From: Pseudotamlana agarivorans
Lineage (GTDB): Bacteria > Bacteroidota > Bacteroidia > Flavobacteriales > Flavobacteriaceae
Direction: 5' to 3'
Assembly: GCF_001642835.1 (NCBI RefSeq)
Contig: NZ_LXEI01000006.1
Span: 124,001 to 188,000, forward strand
DNA: 64,000 nt
Below are positions 18,601 through 27,704 of this stretch, in pieces. The position numbers were made by a program, and so were the translations under genes. The stretch's first letter is position 1. Every line of letters starts with the position of its first letter. The notes beneath the pieces were generated by a model. That model worked only from the letters and a program-made list of their open reading frames with translations, had not been told where the DNA came from and made no database searches.

Positions 18601-21115
18601 TACGGTGAGTACTGGAAATTTTACTTGGACACTTAATTCCGGATTATTGAAAATATCTGGAGGAACTACCAATATAGGTACGGGAAGTAATAATAGGATT
18701 AATTATCTTAATAATGGGGAACTAATTATTGAAGGCGGAATTCTAAATGTAGCCGGTAGGATAAGTCCAAATAGCAATAATTCTAGCGTTAAATATACGC
18801 AAACAGGGGGTGTTGTAACGGTGAATAGTGTAGGGAATACAAGTACTTCAAGAGCACCTTTTGAAATGGGTGTTAATGCTTCGTTTACTTTTAACGGAGG
18901 TACAATTATTATTACAAAACCATCTCCAAATTATGCCGATTATGTTAATGTGTCTAATTCCAGTTCTGTTAGTGGTGGTGTTCTCCAACTAGGAAACCAT
19001 ACAACTGACACGGGGAAAACGTTTAGGATAGATAGTAATGCTCCAATTTATAATTTATATGTGAATGATTATAATGAACCTATAGTACAACTGGTTAACA
19101 ATGATTTAATTGTGAGTAATGACTTAACCATTTCAGGAGGGAGTTTAGATGCTAATGGGAAAACTATTACTATTGAAGGAGATTGGACTAATAATGGTGT
19201 ATTTTTGCCTAATACTGGTACTGTTTCGTTTAAAGGAACTTCTAATCAGTTAATAACAGGAAGTACAACCTTTTACAATTTAGAGCTCGATAATAGTTTA
19301 GGATTAACGTTGGCAAATGCCATAGATATTACTAATGACTGCTTAATTACTGTAGGTAAAATGGACTTGGGTTCAGGACTTACACATGCATCTAATACAC
19401 TAACACTAGCCGATTCTGGAGTTGTTTCAGGTTCATGGGGAAGCAGCTCGTCATCAGCAACTCATACCAACGATACTTATTTTTCTGGAACAGGGATTAT
19501 AAATGTGAATTCTTGTGGGACCTTCGCCGCTTGGGTAGGAAATGTCGATACGTCTTGGACCAATAGTGATAACTGGTCGGTTTGCGGTGTTCCTACATTC
19601 AATTCTAATGTTGAAATAAACCCAGGAACATTTCAACCAGAAATTACTTCAGATGTTATTATTAACAGTTTGAAAATTAATTCTGGAGCGTCGGTAACTA
19701 CAAATTCAGGATTTAATTTAACCGTACAAGATGCTATTGTAAATAATGGGGAATTAACTTTAAAAACCCATGCTAATTTAATTCAGAACGGTACATCAAA
19801 CACAAATAGTGGCTCAGGTGTTACAAAAGTGGAAAGTGAAAGTGTACCATTATTTCAACAAGATTATTTCTTATGGTCTTCTCCCGTTTCGGGAACATTT
19901 AGCTTAGGTGATTTTTCACCGTTAACAGCATCAAATCGATTTCAAGAATTTAATACAGCGACCAATTTATATGCTGAAGTGCCTAATACATGGACTTTCA
20001 ACACTGCAAAAAGTTATTTAATTGGTATGCCAAATAATTGGGAAAGTTACCCAGGAACAGCAGCATCTTGGACAGGAACTTTTAACGGCACACCAAATAA
20101 CGGTGATATTATGTTTGCCATGTCTACCAATGGTAATGGGTATAATGCTGTTGGTAACCCTTATCCGTCTGCCATAAATATCGATAGTTTTATTTCCGAT
20201 AATATTAATAACATTTCTGGGGCGTTGTATTTCTGGAACAAAACTAGTGAAACTGCAAATGCAGTTTCGTACGCTACCTGTACTACCGCAGGTTGTACTT
20301 TCCCAGATAGTCATCTAAATGCTAATGAAAATATAATTTCTGTGGGTCAAGGATTTTTAGTTAAATCTACATCTTCAATATTAAATTTCACCAACGCAAT
20401 GCGTACTACAGAAAACACCACTCAATCCAATCCAACTGGTGTTGAAAAAAACAGAATTTGGTTAAACCTCTCAAGTGGGGCATCATCAATAAATCAAATG
20501 CTAATTGCTTATATGACGGGAGCTACACAAGGATTTGATCCTGCAATTGATGGGGCATATTTTAATGACAGTAGTACAGCCCTAAACTCTTTAATTGCAG
20601 ATGAAGAGTTTGCTATTCAGGGTAGAAGTTTGCCTTTTGATGGCGCTGATATTGTTCCATTAGCATTTAAAACCGATGTAAGCGGTATGTATACCATAAG
20701 CATAGACCAAGTAGATGGTTTGTTTTCGGGTACTCAAAATATTTATCTGTTTGATAGCGAAACGGGTACTGAAACAAATTTAAAAACCTCTGCTTATACT
20801 TTTAATGCTGAAGTAGGAGCCGATCATTCAAGATTTTCGTTGAGGTTCCAAAATACATTAAGTGTGAATGATCCCAAGTTGAATGATAACAATATAAGCG
20901 TTTATAAAAGCCATGAAATTATATATGTAAATTCATCGCTAACACCAATTAAGGGGATTAAAGTATTCGATTTGTTAGGCAGACTAGTTGTTGAGCAAAA
21001 AAATATAAATTCAAATACGAGTACTATCAATTTGAATAACAGAACTAATCAAGTGTTTGTTGCAAAGATAACTACCTCGGATAATAACGTGGTGAGCAAA
21101 AAGATAGGAAATTAG
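15659..21115 (+). CDS. Giant secreted S8-like (subtilase) protein with T9SS sorting domain
   Basis: An 1818-residue secreted protein. Signal peptide, propeptide-like region (1-200), subtilase fold (about 235-500), an Ig-like and Fn3-like stretch (about 620-800), two repeated WTG/WVG...NWS modules (about 820-870 and 1290-1330) around beta-helix-like repeats, and a C-terminal type A T9SS sorting domain (KVFDLLGRLV ... VVSKKIGN). The catalytic Ser is present (S430, GTSFSSP) and the oxyanion Asn sits in YSSGNSGG. The His motif is altered (H277 in NDHKING rather than DHGTHV), and the Asp of the first motif is not found (VVIGHGEGEVVGDH, H247). Peptidase activity is therefore doubtful. A strong terminator follows. 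Confidence 0.88.
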   Translation: MMTHSTKKSALQWQLLIILVFSQITFGQIDSNKYDIKTTHGTYKVNAFKTSDFKPLKGAEFNNKHFRLVQFYQIPTNEQRQSWEKQGMLLIDYLSANTYYASIKKGFPISELKDVVRSIMPVDTQYKKEGALYYKDASKTAKNSNTKEEYVISYYKGLNYNDVRSDLQSRDVQIVAHRAYSYQIDVIFVESELETITSLPYVQFIGVKQRDFVNESLDYRNTSSRVNYLNTDYNGLNYNGAGVVIGHGEGEVVGDHIDFKGRVTEIGTSDGSGANDHKINGLQNMGGAGNLDPSNRNNAWGATLLSLEGWPDHSSLYSSHNLRYTNHSIGVAGPQGGYDSRAREHDLRIASLPNHIVSYSSGNSGGSTGISPYAFPKWANITGSFKESKNQITVGAISAEDVIESFSSRGPMYDGRIIPQLVDEGADGTSFSSPKVIGQFAVLAQAFKDKNGGAEPESSLLRAVVMNTADDLGNPGPDYIYGYGRPNLRRAYSILDKNQYMTSTVAHGVTNNHTITIPENVKQVRVMIVWPDVAASVNADAALVNNLNLSLTAPSSTTYNPWVLDSSPSVASISAPATRGIDNLNTIEQVTLDNPVSGSWTVNVNGNDVPLGPQKYFVVYEYLYEELQIAFPLENQKFISGETYYIRWDSYGSSDTFNLSYELNNSGTWIEIVSAYDASKRVYKWLAPDVSSGINTIKFKVERDALSSISGVNQIGETPENFRITKVCDDVVSLKWSGVPGATAYKIYRLGAEFMEEVTANISFSGSSAVLTGQNVSDNEYYAVSAVTGTAEGQRTLAIQKAAGYMSCNTLTWTGATSSDWFDQTNWSSGTIPTSVDDVVIPSSAPNEPEIATEGAICGAITIDSGASLTMDATTGYTLSVSKDWTNNGTFTSGIGTVDFVNTTSYQEITGASTTNFYILKVTKGNPNVILEVNSLITLDAPSNPLVLSSGTFKLSSASTITPFTTAVALTSSRGFWNNGGTVSTGNFTWTLNSGLLKISGGTTNIGTGSNNRINYLNNGELIIEGGILNVAGRISPNSNNSSVKYTQTGGVVTVNSVGNTSTSRAPFEMGVNASFTFNGGTIIITKPSPNYADYVNVSNSSSVSGGVLQLGNHTTDTGKTFRIDSNAPIYNLYVNDYNEPIVQLVNNDLIVSNDLTISGGSLDANGKTITIEGDWTNNGVFLPNTGTVSFKGTSNQLITGSTTFYNLELDNSLGLTLANAIDITNDCLITVGKMDLGSGLTHASNTLTLADSGVVSGSWGSSSSSATHTNDTYFSGTGIINVNSCGTFAAWVGNVDTSWTNSDNWSVCGVPTFNSNVEINPGTFQPEITSDVIINSLKINSGASVTTNSGFNLTVQDAIVNNGELTLKTHANLIQNGTSNTNSGSGVTKVESESVPLFQQDYFLWSSPVSGTFSLGDFSPLTASNRFQEFNTATNLYAEVPNTWTFNTAKSYLIGMPNNWESYPGTAASWTGTFNGTPNNGDIMFAMSTNGNGYNAVGNPYPSAINIDSFISDNINNISGALYFWNKTSETANAVSYATCTTAGCTFPDSHLNANENIISVGQGFLVKSTSSILNFTNAMRTTENTTQSNPTGVEKNRIWLNLSSGASSINQMLIAYMTGATQGFDPAIDGAYFNDSSTALNSLIADEEFAIQGRSLPFDGADIVPLAFKTDVSGMYTISIDQVDGLFSGTQNIYLFDSETGTETNLKTSAYTFNAEVGADHSRFSLRFQNTLSVNDPKLNDNNISVYKSHEIIYVNSSLTPIKGIKVFDLLGRLVVEQKNINSNTSTINLNNRTNQVFVAKITTSDNNVVSKKIGN

Positions 21116-21235
21116 TATTGGGTTTGTAGAAATATCGCAATACGGGCTATGTTTTGTGTGGGTTTGGAAAACTCAACCTGATAAATTCGTGGTACATAAT
21201 CATTATTCACAGTTTTATTTTGACCTTTAAAATAG

Positions 21236-21271
21236 AAAACCCCATCAGATTTAAAATACTGATGGGGTTTT
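21236..21271. terminator. Bidirectional terminator
   Basis: A perfect 13-bp stem (AAAACCCCATCAG with CTGATGGGGTTTT) around a 10-nt loop, with an A-run on one side and a T-run on the other. It therefore works for the plus-strand T9SS protein gene and for the convergent minus-strand DUF2007 gene. Confidence 0.9.
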
Positions 21272-21324
21272 ATCTTTTTATTCGTTAAACTTTTTCGTTA
21301 GCAAAAAAAAAAGGTTTAATCTTG

Positions 21325-21567
21325 TTATTCTTCCTCCAAACTAGCTGTAATATCAGTTACGATTTCGAGGGTTTTTGTAAGTTCATCGTTATTAACGAAA
21401 ATTTCTTGAAAACCAGGAAAATTACCACCGCCAAAACCAGCAAGTCTAGCCGATTCTGTTTGGTCTTTTACAATCGGACTGATACCTTCATTTTCCAACT
21501 CGGAAACGATACGTTGCACAATAATGATATCGCCAGTATAAACTTTTGTGAAATTTGAATCAGACAT
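21325..21567 (-). CDS. DUF2007 domain protein
   Basis: An 80-residue cytoplasmic protein with no signal peptide. The pattern KVYTGDIIIVQRIVSELENE, a central IVKDQTES stretch and FVNNDELTKTLEIV fit the small DUF2007 (putative signal-transducing) domain that occurs in many Bacteroidota, often near core genes. Its biochemical role is unknown. It lies downstream of pheT on the same strand (166-base gap) and ends at the bidirectional terminator. Confidence 0.75.
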   Translation of the reverse strand: MSDSNFTKVYTGDIIIVQRIVSELENEGISPIVKDQTESARLAGFGGGNFPGFQEIFVNNDELTKTLEIVTDITASLEEE

Positions 21568-21733
21568 AATGTTTAAATTTTAGTGATCTATTAAAGATAC
21601 GGAATTTTGATGATTTTAGGGAGTTATAATATTACAAAGCTATAAGGTTATAAAGTTTCCATAGAGATATTAGTCATATAGCTATATATCTTTATCACAT
21701 TCTAACCTCATCACCATATAACATTTTTTAAAT

Positions 21734-24163
21734 CTACCTCAATTCAGCACCCAATTGACTTTCAAAAGTAGACTGAAGCTTCTTCATGATTTTATCAATT
21801 TGCTTATCGTTAAGCGTTTTGTTTTCATCTAAAAGGGTGAAACTAACGGCGTAACTCTTTTTGCCAGCTGGTAAGTTTTTACCTTGATACACATCAAACA
21901 AATTAACGTCTTTAAGCAATTGTTTTTCACTTTGTTTTGCAAGCTTATAGATAGCTTCAAAAGTGACATTATCATCCAATAATAAAGCGAAATCACGTCT
22001 TACAGGTTGGAATTTAGGAATGGCTTTAAACTTAATGTTGTTGTGTTTAACCAAGTCTAAAATATTGTCCCAGTTAAAGTCGGCGTAAAGCACTTCTTGA
22101 TTAATATCGAAGTGTTTCAGAATTTGTTTTTTAACGATTCCGAAGTCTATCAATTTGTTTTTCCCTAAGCTTATGGTTAAACCTTCAGAAAATAAATCAT
22201 TTGAAATTGGCGTTTCTTGGATTCTTGAAATCCCTAAACGTTCTAAAGCGCTTAAAACGAGTCCTTTCATTAAAAAGAAGTCACTCTTTTTGTTTTGATC
22301 GTGCCATTTTTCAGCAGATTGATTTCCTGTAATGAAAAGTGATAAATGCTTAAATTCTTCACGTTTATCATCGCCGTAACCATGGTACGTTTTTCCGAAT
22401 TCAAAAAGTTTTAAATCGGCGCGTTTTCTGTTGATATTAAAAGAAATAGCTTCTAATCCAGAAAATAATAGGGATTGTCTTAAAACTGATAAATCACCAC
22501 TTAAAGGGTTTAACATAGTAATGTTATGTTCATCCTTTAACTGCTCGCTAAACTTCACGTAATTAGGTGTAGTTAAGGAGTTTGAAAGTATTTCATAAAA
22601 TCCTTGAGAGGCTAACTGACTCCCAATAATATTTTGCATTTTGTAATCTTCAAAACGAGAGGTAGTGGCAATAGAAGCGTTTAACTTTGTAGTTGTTTTT
22701 ACGTTGTTATAACCGTAAACTCTAAGGATTTCCTCAATGATATCAGCTTCGCGTTGCACATCATTTCTGTAAGCAGGAACGGTTAAACCTAAGCCAGTTT
22801 CGGTAACGTTGTTTACTTTTATCTCTAAAGATGAAAGAATACGTTTAATGACTTCCTTCGGAATTTCTTCACCAATTAATTTTTTAGCGTTTTCAAAACT
22901 TAAACGCACTTCAAAATCGTTGATTTTATTCGGATATAAATCCACAATATCGCTAGTAATTTCACCTCCAGCAATTTCTTGGATTAACAATGCCGCTCTT
23001 TTAAGGGCATATTCTGTAATGTTAGGATCGATACCGCGTTCAAATCTGAAGGACGCATCAGTATTTAAAGCATGACGCTTCGCTGTTTTACGAACACTTA
23101 CTGGGTTGAAGTAGGCACTTTCTAAAAAGATGCTTGTTGTGTTTTCGGTTACTCCAGAATGCGCGCCACCAAATACACCTGCGATACACATTGGTTTTTC
23201 GGCATCACAAATCATTAAATCGTCTTCATGCAATTCACGTTCAACACCATCTAGAGTAACGAATTTTGTTCCAGCTTCTAAAGTTTTAACCTCAATTTTA
23301 TTACCTGCAATTTTGTTGGCATCAAAAGCGTGTAGTGGCTGACCTAAATCATGCAATACATAATTTGTAGCATCAACAATGTTATTTATAGGACTAAGTC
23401 CGATGGCTTTTAAACGGTTTTGTAACCAAGCTGGAGACTCTTTTACTTTAAGTCCAGAAATGGTTAATCCGCAATAGCGAGGCGCTAACTCTTTGTTTTT
23501 TACATCAACATCAATTTTTAGGATGCGATTGTCAACACGAAAGGCACTAACCGAAGGCGTAATTAATTCGACATTGATGTCTTTTTGAGCCAGTCCAGCT
23601 TTTAAATCTCTCGCTGTTCCGTAGTGGCTCATGGCATCAGCACGGTTAGGTGTTAATCCGATTTCAAAAACCTGATCATTTTCAACATCATAAAGTTCAG
23701 CAACAGGGGTTCCAACAGCAATCGATTCATCTAAAACCAAAATACCGTCGTGCGATTTTCCTAGTCCAAGTTCATCTTCAGCACAAATCATCCCGAAACT
23801 TGCTTCGCCTCTAATTTTTCCTTTTTTAATGGTCCAAGCTTCACCTTCTTCAGTATAAAGCGTGGTTCCAATAGTTGCTACAGGAACTTTTTGTCCAGCC
23901 GCAACATTAGGAGCGCCACAAACAATTTGTAGGGGAGAATCTTCACCAACATTTACCGAAGTCACTTTTAGCTTATCGGCGTTAGGGTGTTTTTCGCAAG
24001 TTAGTACCTCACCAACAACAACGCCTTCTAGTCCGCCTTTAACCGATTGAAAAGCCTCTAAACCTTCCACTTCAAGTCCTAAATCTGTAAGTAATTCGCT
24101 AGTTTGTTCTGGTGCCCAATCTGTTTTTATAAATTGTTTTAACCAGTTATATGAAATCTTCAT
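21734..24163 (-). CDS. pheT: Phenylalanine-tRNA ligase beta subunit
   Basis: An 809-residue subunit of the heterotetrameric enzyme that charges tRNA-Phe in the cytoplasm. The domain order is complete: N-terminal MKISYNWLKQFI, the EMAP-like tRNA-binding domain (VVGEVLTCEKHPNADKLKV), B3/B4 editing domain, B5 domain (FEVRLSFENAKKLIG), the catalytic-like core with FRFERGIDP, and the C-terminal anticodon-binding FDX-ACB domain (KFQPVRRDFALLLDD). Length is normal for the long bacterial form. A pheS partner is not next to it, so the two subunits are encoded apart, as is common in this phylum. Confidence 0.98.
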   Translation of the reverse strand: MKISYNWLKQFIKTDWAPEQTSELLTDLGLEVEGLEAFQSVKGGLEGVVVGEVLTCEKHPNADKLKVTSVNVGEDSPLQIVCGAPNVAAGQKVPVATIGTTLYTEEGEAWTIKKGKIRGEASFGMICAEDELGLGKSHDGILVLDESIAVGTPVAELYDVENDQVFEIGLTPNRADAMSHYGTARDLKAGLAQKDINVELITPSVSAFRVDNRILKIDVDVKNKELAPRYCGLTISGLKVKESPAWLQNRLKAIGLSPINNIVDATNYVLHDLGQPLHAFDANKIAGNKIEVKTLEAGTKFVTLDGVERELHEDDLMICDAEKPMCIAGVFGGAHSGVTENTTSIFLESAYFNPVSVRKTAKRHALNTDASFRFERGIDPNITEYALKRAALLIQEIAGGEITSDIVDLYPNKINDFEVRLSFENAKKLIGEEIPKEVIKRILSSLEIKVNNVTETGLGLTVPAYRNDVQREADIIEEILRVYGYNNVKTTTKLNASIATTSRFEDYKMQNIIGSQLASQGFYEILSNSLTTPNYVKFSEQLKDEHNITMLNPLSGDLSVLRQSLLFSGLEAISFNINRKRADLKLFEFGKTYHGYGDDKREEFKHLSLFITGNQSAEKWHDQNKKSDFFLMKGLVLSALERLGISRIQETPISNDLFSEGLTISLGKNKLIDFGIVKKQILKHFDINQEVLYADFNWDNILDLVKHNNIKFKAIPKFQPVRRDFALLLDDNVTFEAIYKLAKQSEKQLLKDVNLFDVYQGKNLPAGKKSYAVSFTLLDENKTLNDKQIDKIMKKLQSTFESQLGAELR

Positions 24164-24266
24164 AAATATCTATCCTAAATTAAAGGCTGCAAAGATAAAA
24201 TATTGAAGCAAGCATTCAAACAAAGCGTTACGATTTAAAAGCATTATTTTTAAATAGTGGAAAATG

Positions 24267-24477
24267 TTCTCGTCTCTGCTCGAATACCGAAATAATAAAT
24301 ATATCAACTTTTCTCCTAAATTTAGATGGTAACGGCCTTCGAGCGGAGTCGAGAAGCATGTTTTTTAAAGTGAGGATATAAGTTCTCGACTGCGCTCGAA
24401 CACCCTAATGATGAAGCGTTAATTTCAATTTCCTGTTCGAAATTCAAAAGAAAATGGTCTTCTAGCGCAGTCGAGAA
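24267..24477. repeat. Cluster of four alternating inverted 18-bp repeats
   Basis: Four copies of an 18-bp unit lie in the gap between pheT and the acetyltransferase-family gene, alternating in orientation. They are at 24267-24284 (TTCTCGTCTCTGCTCGAA), 24338-24355 (TTCGAGCGGAGTCGAGAA), 24383-24400 (TTCTCGACTGCGCTCGAA) and 24460-24477 (TTCTAGCGCAGTCGAGAA). Copies 3 and 4 are complementary with one mismatch, copies 1 and 2 with two. Each pair could form a long hairpin in RNA or cruciform in DNA. The unit looks like a dispersed intergenic palindrome of flavobacterial genomes. The 358-base gap holds no gene. Confidence 0.8.
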
Positions 24478-24521
24478 GTGTCTGTAAGTCATTACTCTAT
24501 GTTCTGGTTTACGTTCCCTAA

Positions 24522-25613
24522 TTAAACCTTTATAAATATCTTTTTCTGAAACATAATATACCCTAGAAGCTCATAAAAAGCAACGACAACAAGGGCGTAA
24601 AGTAACGAAGCGAGTTTTGCACTAATAAGCTCAGGGAAAAATAAGGTTTGGTAAAGCCATGAATGGATGTTATGGTTTTGGCTCACTTCAATGCTGTACA
24701 TGCATTTTGAAATGAAACTTGATAGAAAATATATGGTAATGGCATTGGTGCCAACATATTTGAAAATACTACCAAACTGATATTCTTTTATGTCTCTAAA
24801 ATAGTATATGACCGCAAGAATTAGCGTGCCCCATCCGCTAGTAACCAATACAAAGCTGCTGCTCCAAATGGCTTTATTAATTGGGAATATCAAGCTAAAA
24901 CCATAACCAGAAATCAGTAAGGCAAAGGCTGTTACAAACAATGGTTTTAGTGGAGAAAGACCATCTAAAACTTTGGCAACTAAAATACCAATAAGGCAGG
25001 ATGCAATACTTGGAATGGTACTTAAAATACCTTCTGGGTCGTAGTCGGGTTGCCACATATGGTTTCCTAAAAGCTGTAAGTCGATGTAGTTTGCCCAGTT
25101 GTTTTCAGCGCGATCAAAAGTCGGTAAGGCGCCGTTTGGTAAAGGAACAAAACCTAGAAATAAATAATACCCTAATAATATGCTTAAGCAAATGGCTAAA
25201 ATTTGTTTCCAATGGCAGTTAAGATAAATAATCGATACAATGAAAAATACGATGCCAATACGTTGAAGCACCCCTGGTATTCTAAAGGTTTCCATGTCTT
25301 CAACAAAAGGAAATAAAGGAGAGAATATATTTAAAAATAGGCCTAATCCAATAAGTTTTAAACTTCTTATACCTATTTTTTTATAGGTAGTTACTGAGTT
25401 GGCTTTGTTTTTATAGGCGTAGTAGATTGAAACACCAACGATGTATAAAAAAAATGGGAAAATGAGATCGGTAGGGGTAAGTCCGTGCCACGCTGCATGA
25501 AGCAAAGGGGCATAAACATGCCCCCAATCGCCAGGAGTATTTACCAGAATCATAGCCACAATAGTTAAACCTCTTAAAATATCAACAGAGGCTATACGTT
25601 TGCTAGTTGCCAT
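24522..25613 (-). CDS. NagX-like heparan-alpha-glucosaminide acetyltransferase-family membrane protein
   Basis: A 363-residue polytopic inner-membrane protein with about ten hydrophobic segments. The N-terminal motif RIASVDILRGLTIVAMILVN, then PTDLIFPFFLYIVGVSIYYA, is the signature of the HGSNAT/NagX family (DUF5009/DUF1624-like). NagX genes are recurrently found in GlcNAc catabolic loci, and here the gene lies 9 bases after a NagP-like permease gene. Role in transport or acetylation of amino sugars across the inner membrane is inferred from family and context; the exact reaction is not known to me. Confidence 0.85.
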   Translation of the reverse strand: MATSKRIASVDILRGLTIVAMILVNTPGDWGHVYAPLLHAAWHGLTPTDLIFPFFLYIVGVSIYYAYKNKANSVTTYKKIGIRSLKLIGLGLFLNIFSPLFPFVEDMETFRIPGVLQRIGIVFFIVSIIYLNCHWKQILAICLSILLGYYLFLGFVPLPNGALPTFDRAENNWANYIDLQLLGNHMWQPDYDPEGILSTIPSIASCLIGILVAKVLDGLSPLKPLFVTAFALLISGYGFSLIFPINKAIWSSSFVLVTSGWGTLILAVIYYFRDIKEYQFGSIFKYVGTNAITIYFLSSFISKCMYSIEVSQNHNIHSWLYQTLFFPELISAKLASLLYALVVVAFYELLGYIMFQKKIFIKV

Positions 25614-25622
25614 CTTTTGATT

Positions 25623-26954
25623 TTAAGATTTTTTTAGACCAGATTTGTGACCTATGAAAGCGTAATATAGTATGAAAGCATAACATGGTAGTAAAATCCA
25701 ATAGCCATAAGAAGCCGCTTCGGCAGTAGCCGCTACTGTATCATTTCCAAGAGATATTAAAGTTTCCTTTTTAGAGTCTACCAAAGCCCCATATAGTGGT
25801 GGAATGATCGCACCTCCCGAAATGGCCATAATTAAAAGGGCAGATGCTGTTTCTGTAAATTTCCCTAAACCATTAAGCGCTAAAGGCCAAATGGCTGGCC
25901 AAACTAAGGCATTCGCTATACCTAGTGCTGCAACAAAACGTACTGATGTGATGCCTGTGGTGAAAATGATACAAAGTGAAAACAGGAGTCCTAAAACGGC
26001 ACTGGCTTTTAAGGCGGTAACTTGACTGATATATTTAGGGATTAAAAAGACACCAACAGCATACGTCCCAACCATAGCAAAAAGGGTAAACAATGTAAAG
26101 AATTTAGCTTGTTCTACAGGAATATTTAGTGAAATACCATAAGAAATGATGGTGTCGCCCGCAATCACTTCTACACCAACATAAAGAAATAAGGCTAAAA
26201 CCCCTAACCATAAATGTGGAAACTGAAAAACACTCGTTTTAGCAACTTCTTCGGTATTTGAAGGTTTTATAGGTTCTGCCTCAACGTTAGGAAGCGGCGC
26301 TTTTAATATAAGTCCCCCCAACACGACTAATACAATAGCCATGACAATATAAGGTGCAACCACGCTATCGGCCATAGTGTTTAGAAGGTTGGCCTTTTCA
26401 GAATCGCTTACAACGGTAAGCTTTTCTTTAATCTCATCAATTCCAGAAAGTAAAATAGCACCAAAAATTACAGAACCAAGAGCGCCAGCTACTTTGTTGG
26501 CAATCCCCATTATAGCGATACGTTTGGCGGCACTTTCAATAGGTCCTAAAATGGTAATGTATGGGTTTGAAGCCGTTTGCAGTAAGGTCATCCCAGCTCC
26601 TTGAATAAAAATAGCACTTAAAAACATCCAATAGGTTCTTGCTTCGGCGGCTGGAATAAAAACCAAAGCACCAACAGCCATAATGATAAGGCCTAAAGAC
26701 ATGCCTTTTTTATAGCCAATTTTATTAATAATATAGGATGCAGGCAAGGCCATGACCACGAATGAAATATAAGATGCAGAGGCTACTAAATAAGATTGAG
26801 CGTCGGTAAGCTCATTAATGGTTTTCATAAATGGAATGAGCGCTCCATTGATCCACGTTACAAATCCGAATATAAAAAAGAGTCCTGCAATGATTAAAAT
26901 AGGCACAAAAGTGTTTCTTGACGCAGGTAAAGTCGTTGTTTGGTTATTAGTCAT
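25623..26954 (-). CDS. nagP: NagP-like MFS sugar permease (FucP family)
   Basis: A 443-residue major facilitator with 12 hydrophobic segments. FIFGFVTWINGALIPFMK at the start, SYLVASASYISFVVMALPAS and QTASNPYITILGP are landmarks of the FucP-like sugar:proton symporters, the branch that contains the GlcNAc permease NagP. The gene sits between the NagX-like gene (9 bases downstream) and the LytTR regulator (27 bases upstream), all facing a divergent GlcNAc/hexosaminidase operon. This makes GlcNAc uptake across the inner membrane the likely role. Confidence 0.82.
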   Translation of the reverse strand: MTNNQTTTLPASRNTFVPILIIAGLFFIFGFVTWINGALIPFMKTINELTDAQSYLVASASYISFVVMALPASYIINKIGYKKGMSLGLIIMAVGALVFIPAAEARTYWMFLSAIFIQGAGMTLLQTASNPYITILGPIESAAKRIAIMGIANKVAGALGSVIFGAILLSGIDEIKEKLTVVSDSEKANLLNTMADSVVAPYIVMAIVLVVLGGLILKAPLPNVEAEPIKPSNTEEVAKTSVFQFPHLWLGVLALFLYVGVEVIAGDTIISYGISLNIPVEQAKFFTLFTLFAMVGTYAVGVFLIPKYISQVTALKASAVLGLLFSLCIIFTTGITSVRFVAALGIANALVWPAIWPLALNGLGKFTETASALLIMAISGGAIIPPLYGALVDSKKETLISLGNDTVAATAEAASYGYWILLPCYAFILYYAFIGHKSGLKKS

Positions 26955-26981
26955 GTTTAAATTTTAAAATTCTTATTAATG

Positions 26982-27704
26982 TTAGTTTTCTTTATCGTCG
27001 TTTATGTTGAAAATCCGCTCTTTAGCTTGTTTGGTATAATTGCGTCCAATAGGGATTTTGCGGTTTGAAATTTCTATCGTGTTTCCTTCCAAAGCACTTA
27101 TTTTATTGATAGAAACCGTATACGATCTGTGAATACGCATGAAGTTAGAGTGAGGCAGTTCTTCAGTAATAGCCGATAATGATTTATGAACCACATAATC
27201 GCCTAGTTTGGTAATGACTTTTATATAATCTTTAAGACTTTCGATATATAAAATGTCATTTAAGTTTATTTTTAAAAGCTTTTTATTAACCTTAAGGAAG
27301 ATGTGTGGCTCTTGCTGTAAACTAGCATCTATGGCCATATTATTCACGTAAACTTGTTGGTAAATTTTATTAACGGTTTTTAAAAAACGATTAAAAGGAA
27401 TAGGCTTTACCAAGTAGTCTAGAATGTTGAGTTCAAAGCTTTTTATGGCATACTCGCGATACGCCGTGGTAATAACGATTAGGGGTTTAGAACTTAGGTT
27501 TTCTATAAAGCTGAAACCTGTCATTTGTGGCATATTAATGTCTAGAAAAATGACATCAATTTTTTGTTGTTCTAAAACACGATAAGCCTTTAGGGGATTA
27601 TTAAAAGTTTCAACAACTTCTATATGATCAAAGTTTTTTAAATGACTTTCAATTACTGTAATAGCAAGTGGTTCGTCATCAATAATAATGCATTTAATTT
27701 TCAT
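26982..27704 (-). CDS. LytTR-family response regulator
   Basis: A 240-residue two-component regulator. The receiver domain has the acidic pocket IIDDEPLA, phospho-acceptor Asp in VIFLDINMPQM, and the conserved TTAYREYAIKSF and LDYLVKPI stretches. The C-terminal LytTR DNA-binding domain (about residues 135-235) is recognised by DILYIESLKDYIKV, FMRIHRSYTVSINKI and IPIGRNY. Its start overlaps the kinase stop by one base (TAATG), so the pair is translationally coupled. It probably controls the adjacent sugar-uptake genes, a task more often done in Bacteroidota PULs by hybrid two-component systems or SusR-type regulators. Confidence 0.92.
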   Translation of the reverse strand: MKIKCIIIDDEPLAITVIESHLKNFDHIEVVETFNNPLKAYRVLEQQKIDVIFLDINMPQMTGFSFIENLSSKPLIVITTAYREYAIKSFELNILDYLVKPIPFNRFLKTVNKIYQQVYVNNMAIDASLQQEPHIFLKVNKKLLKINLNDILYIESLKDYIKVITKLGDYVVHKSLSAITEELPHSNFMRIHRSYTVSINKISALEGNTIEISNRKIPIGRNYTKQAKERIFNINDDKEN

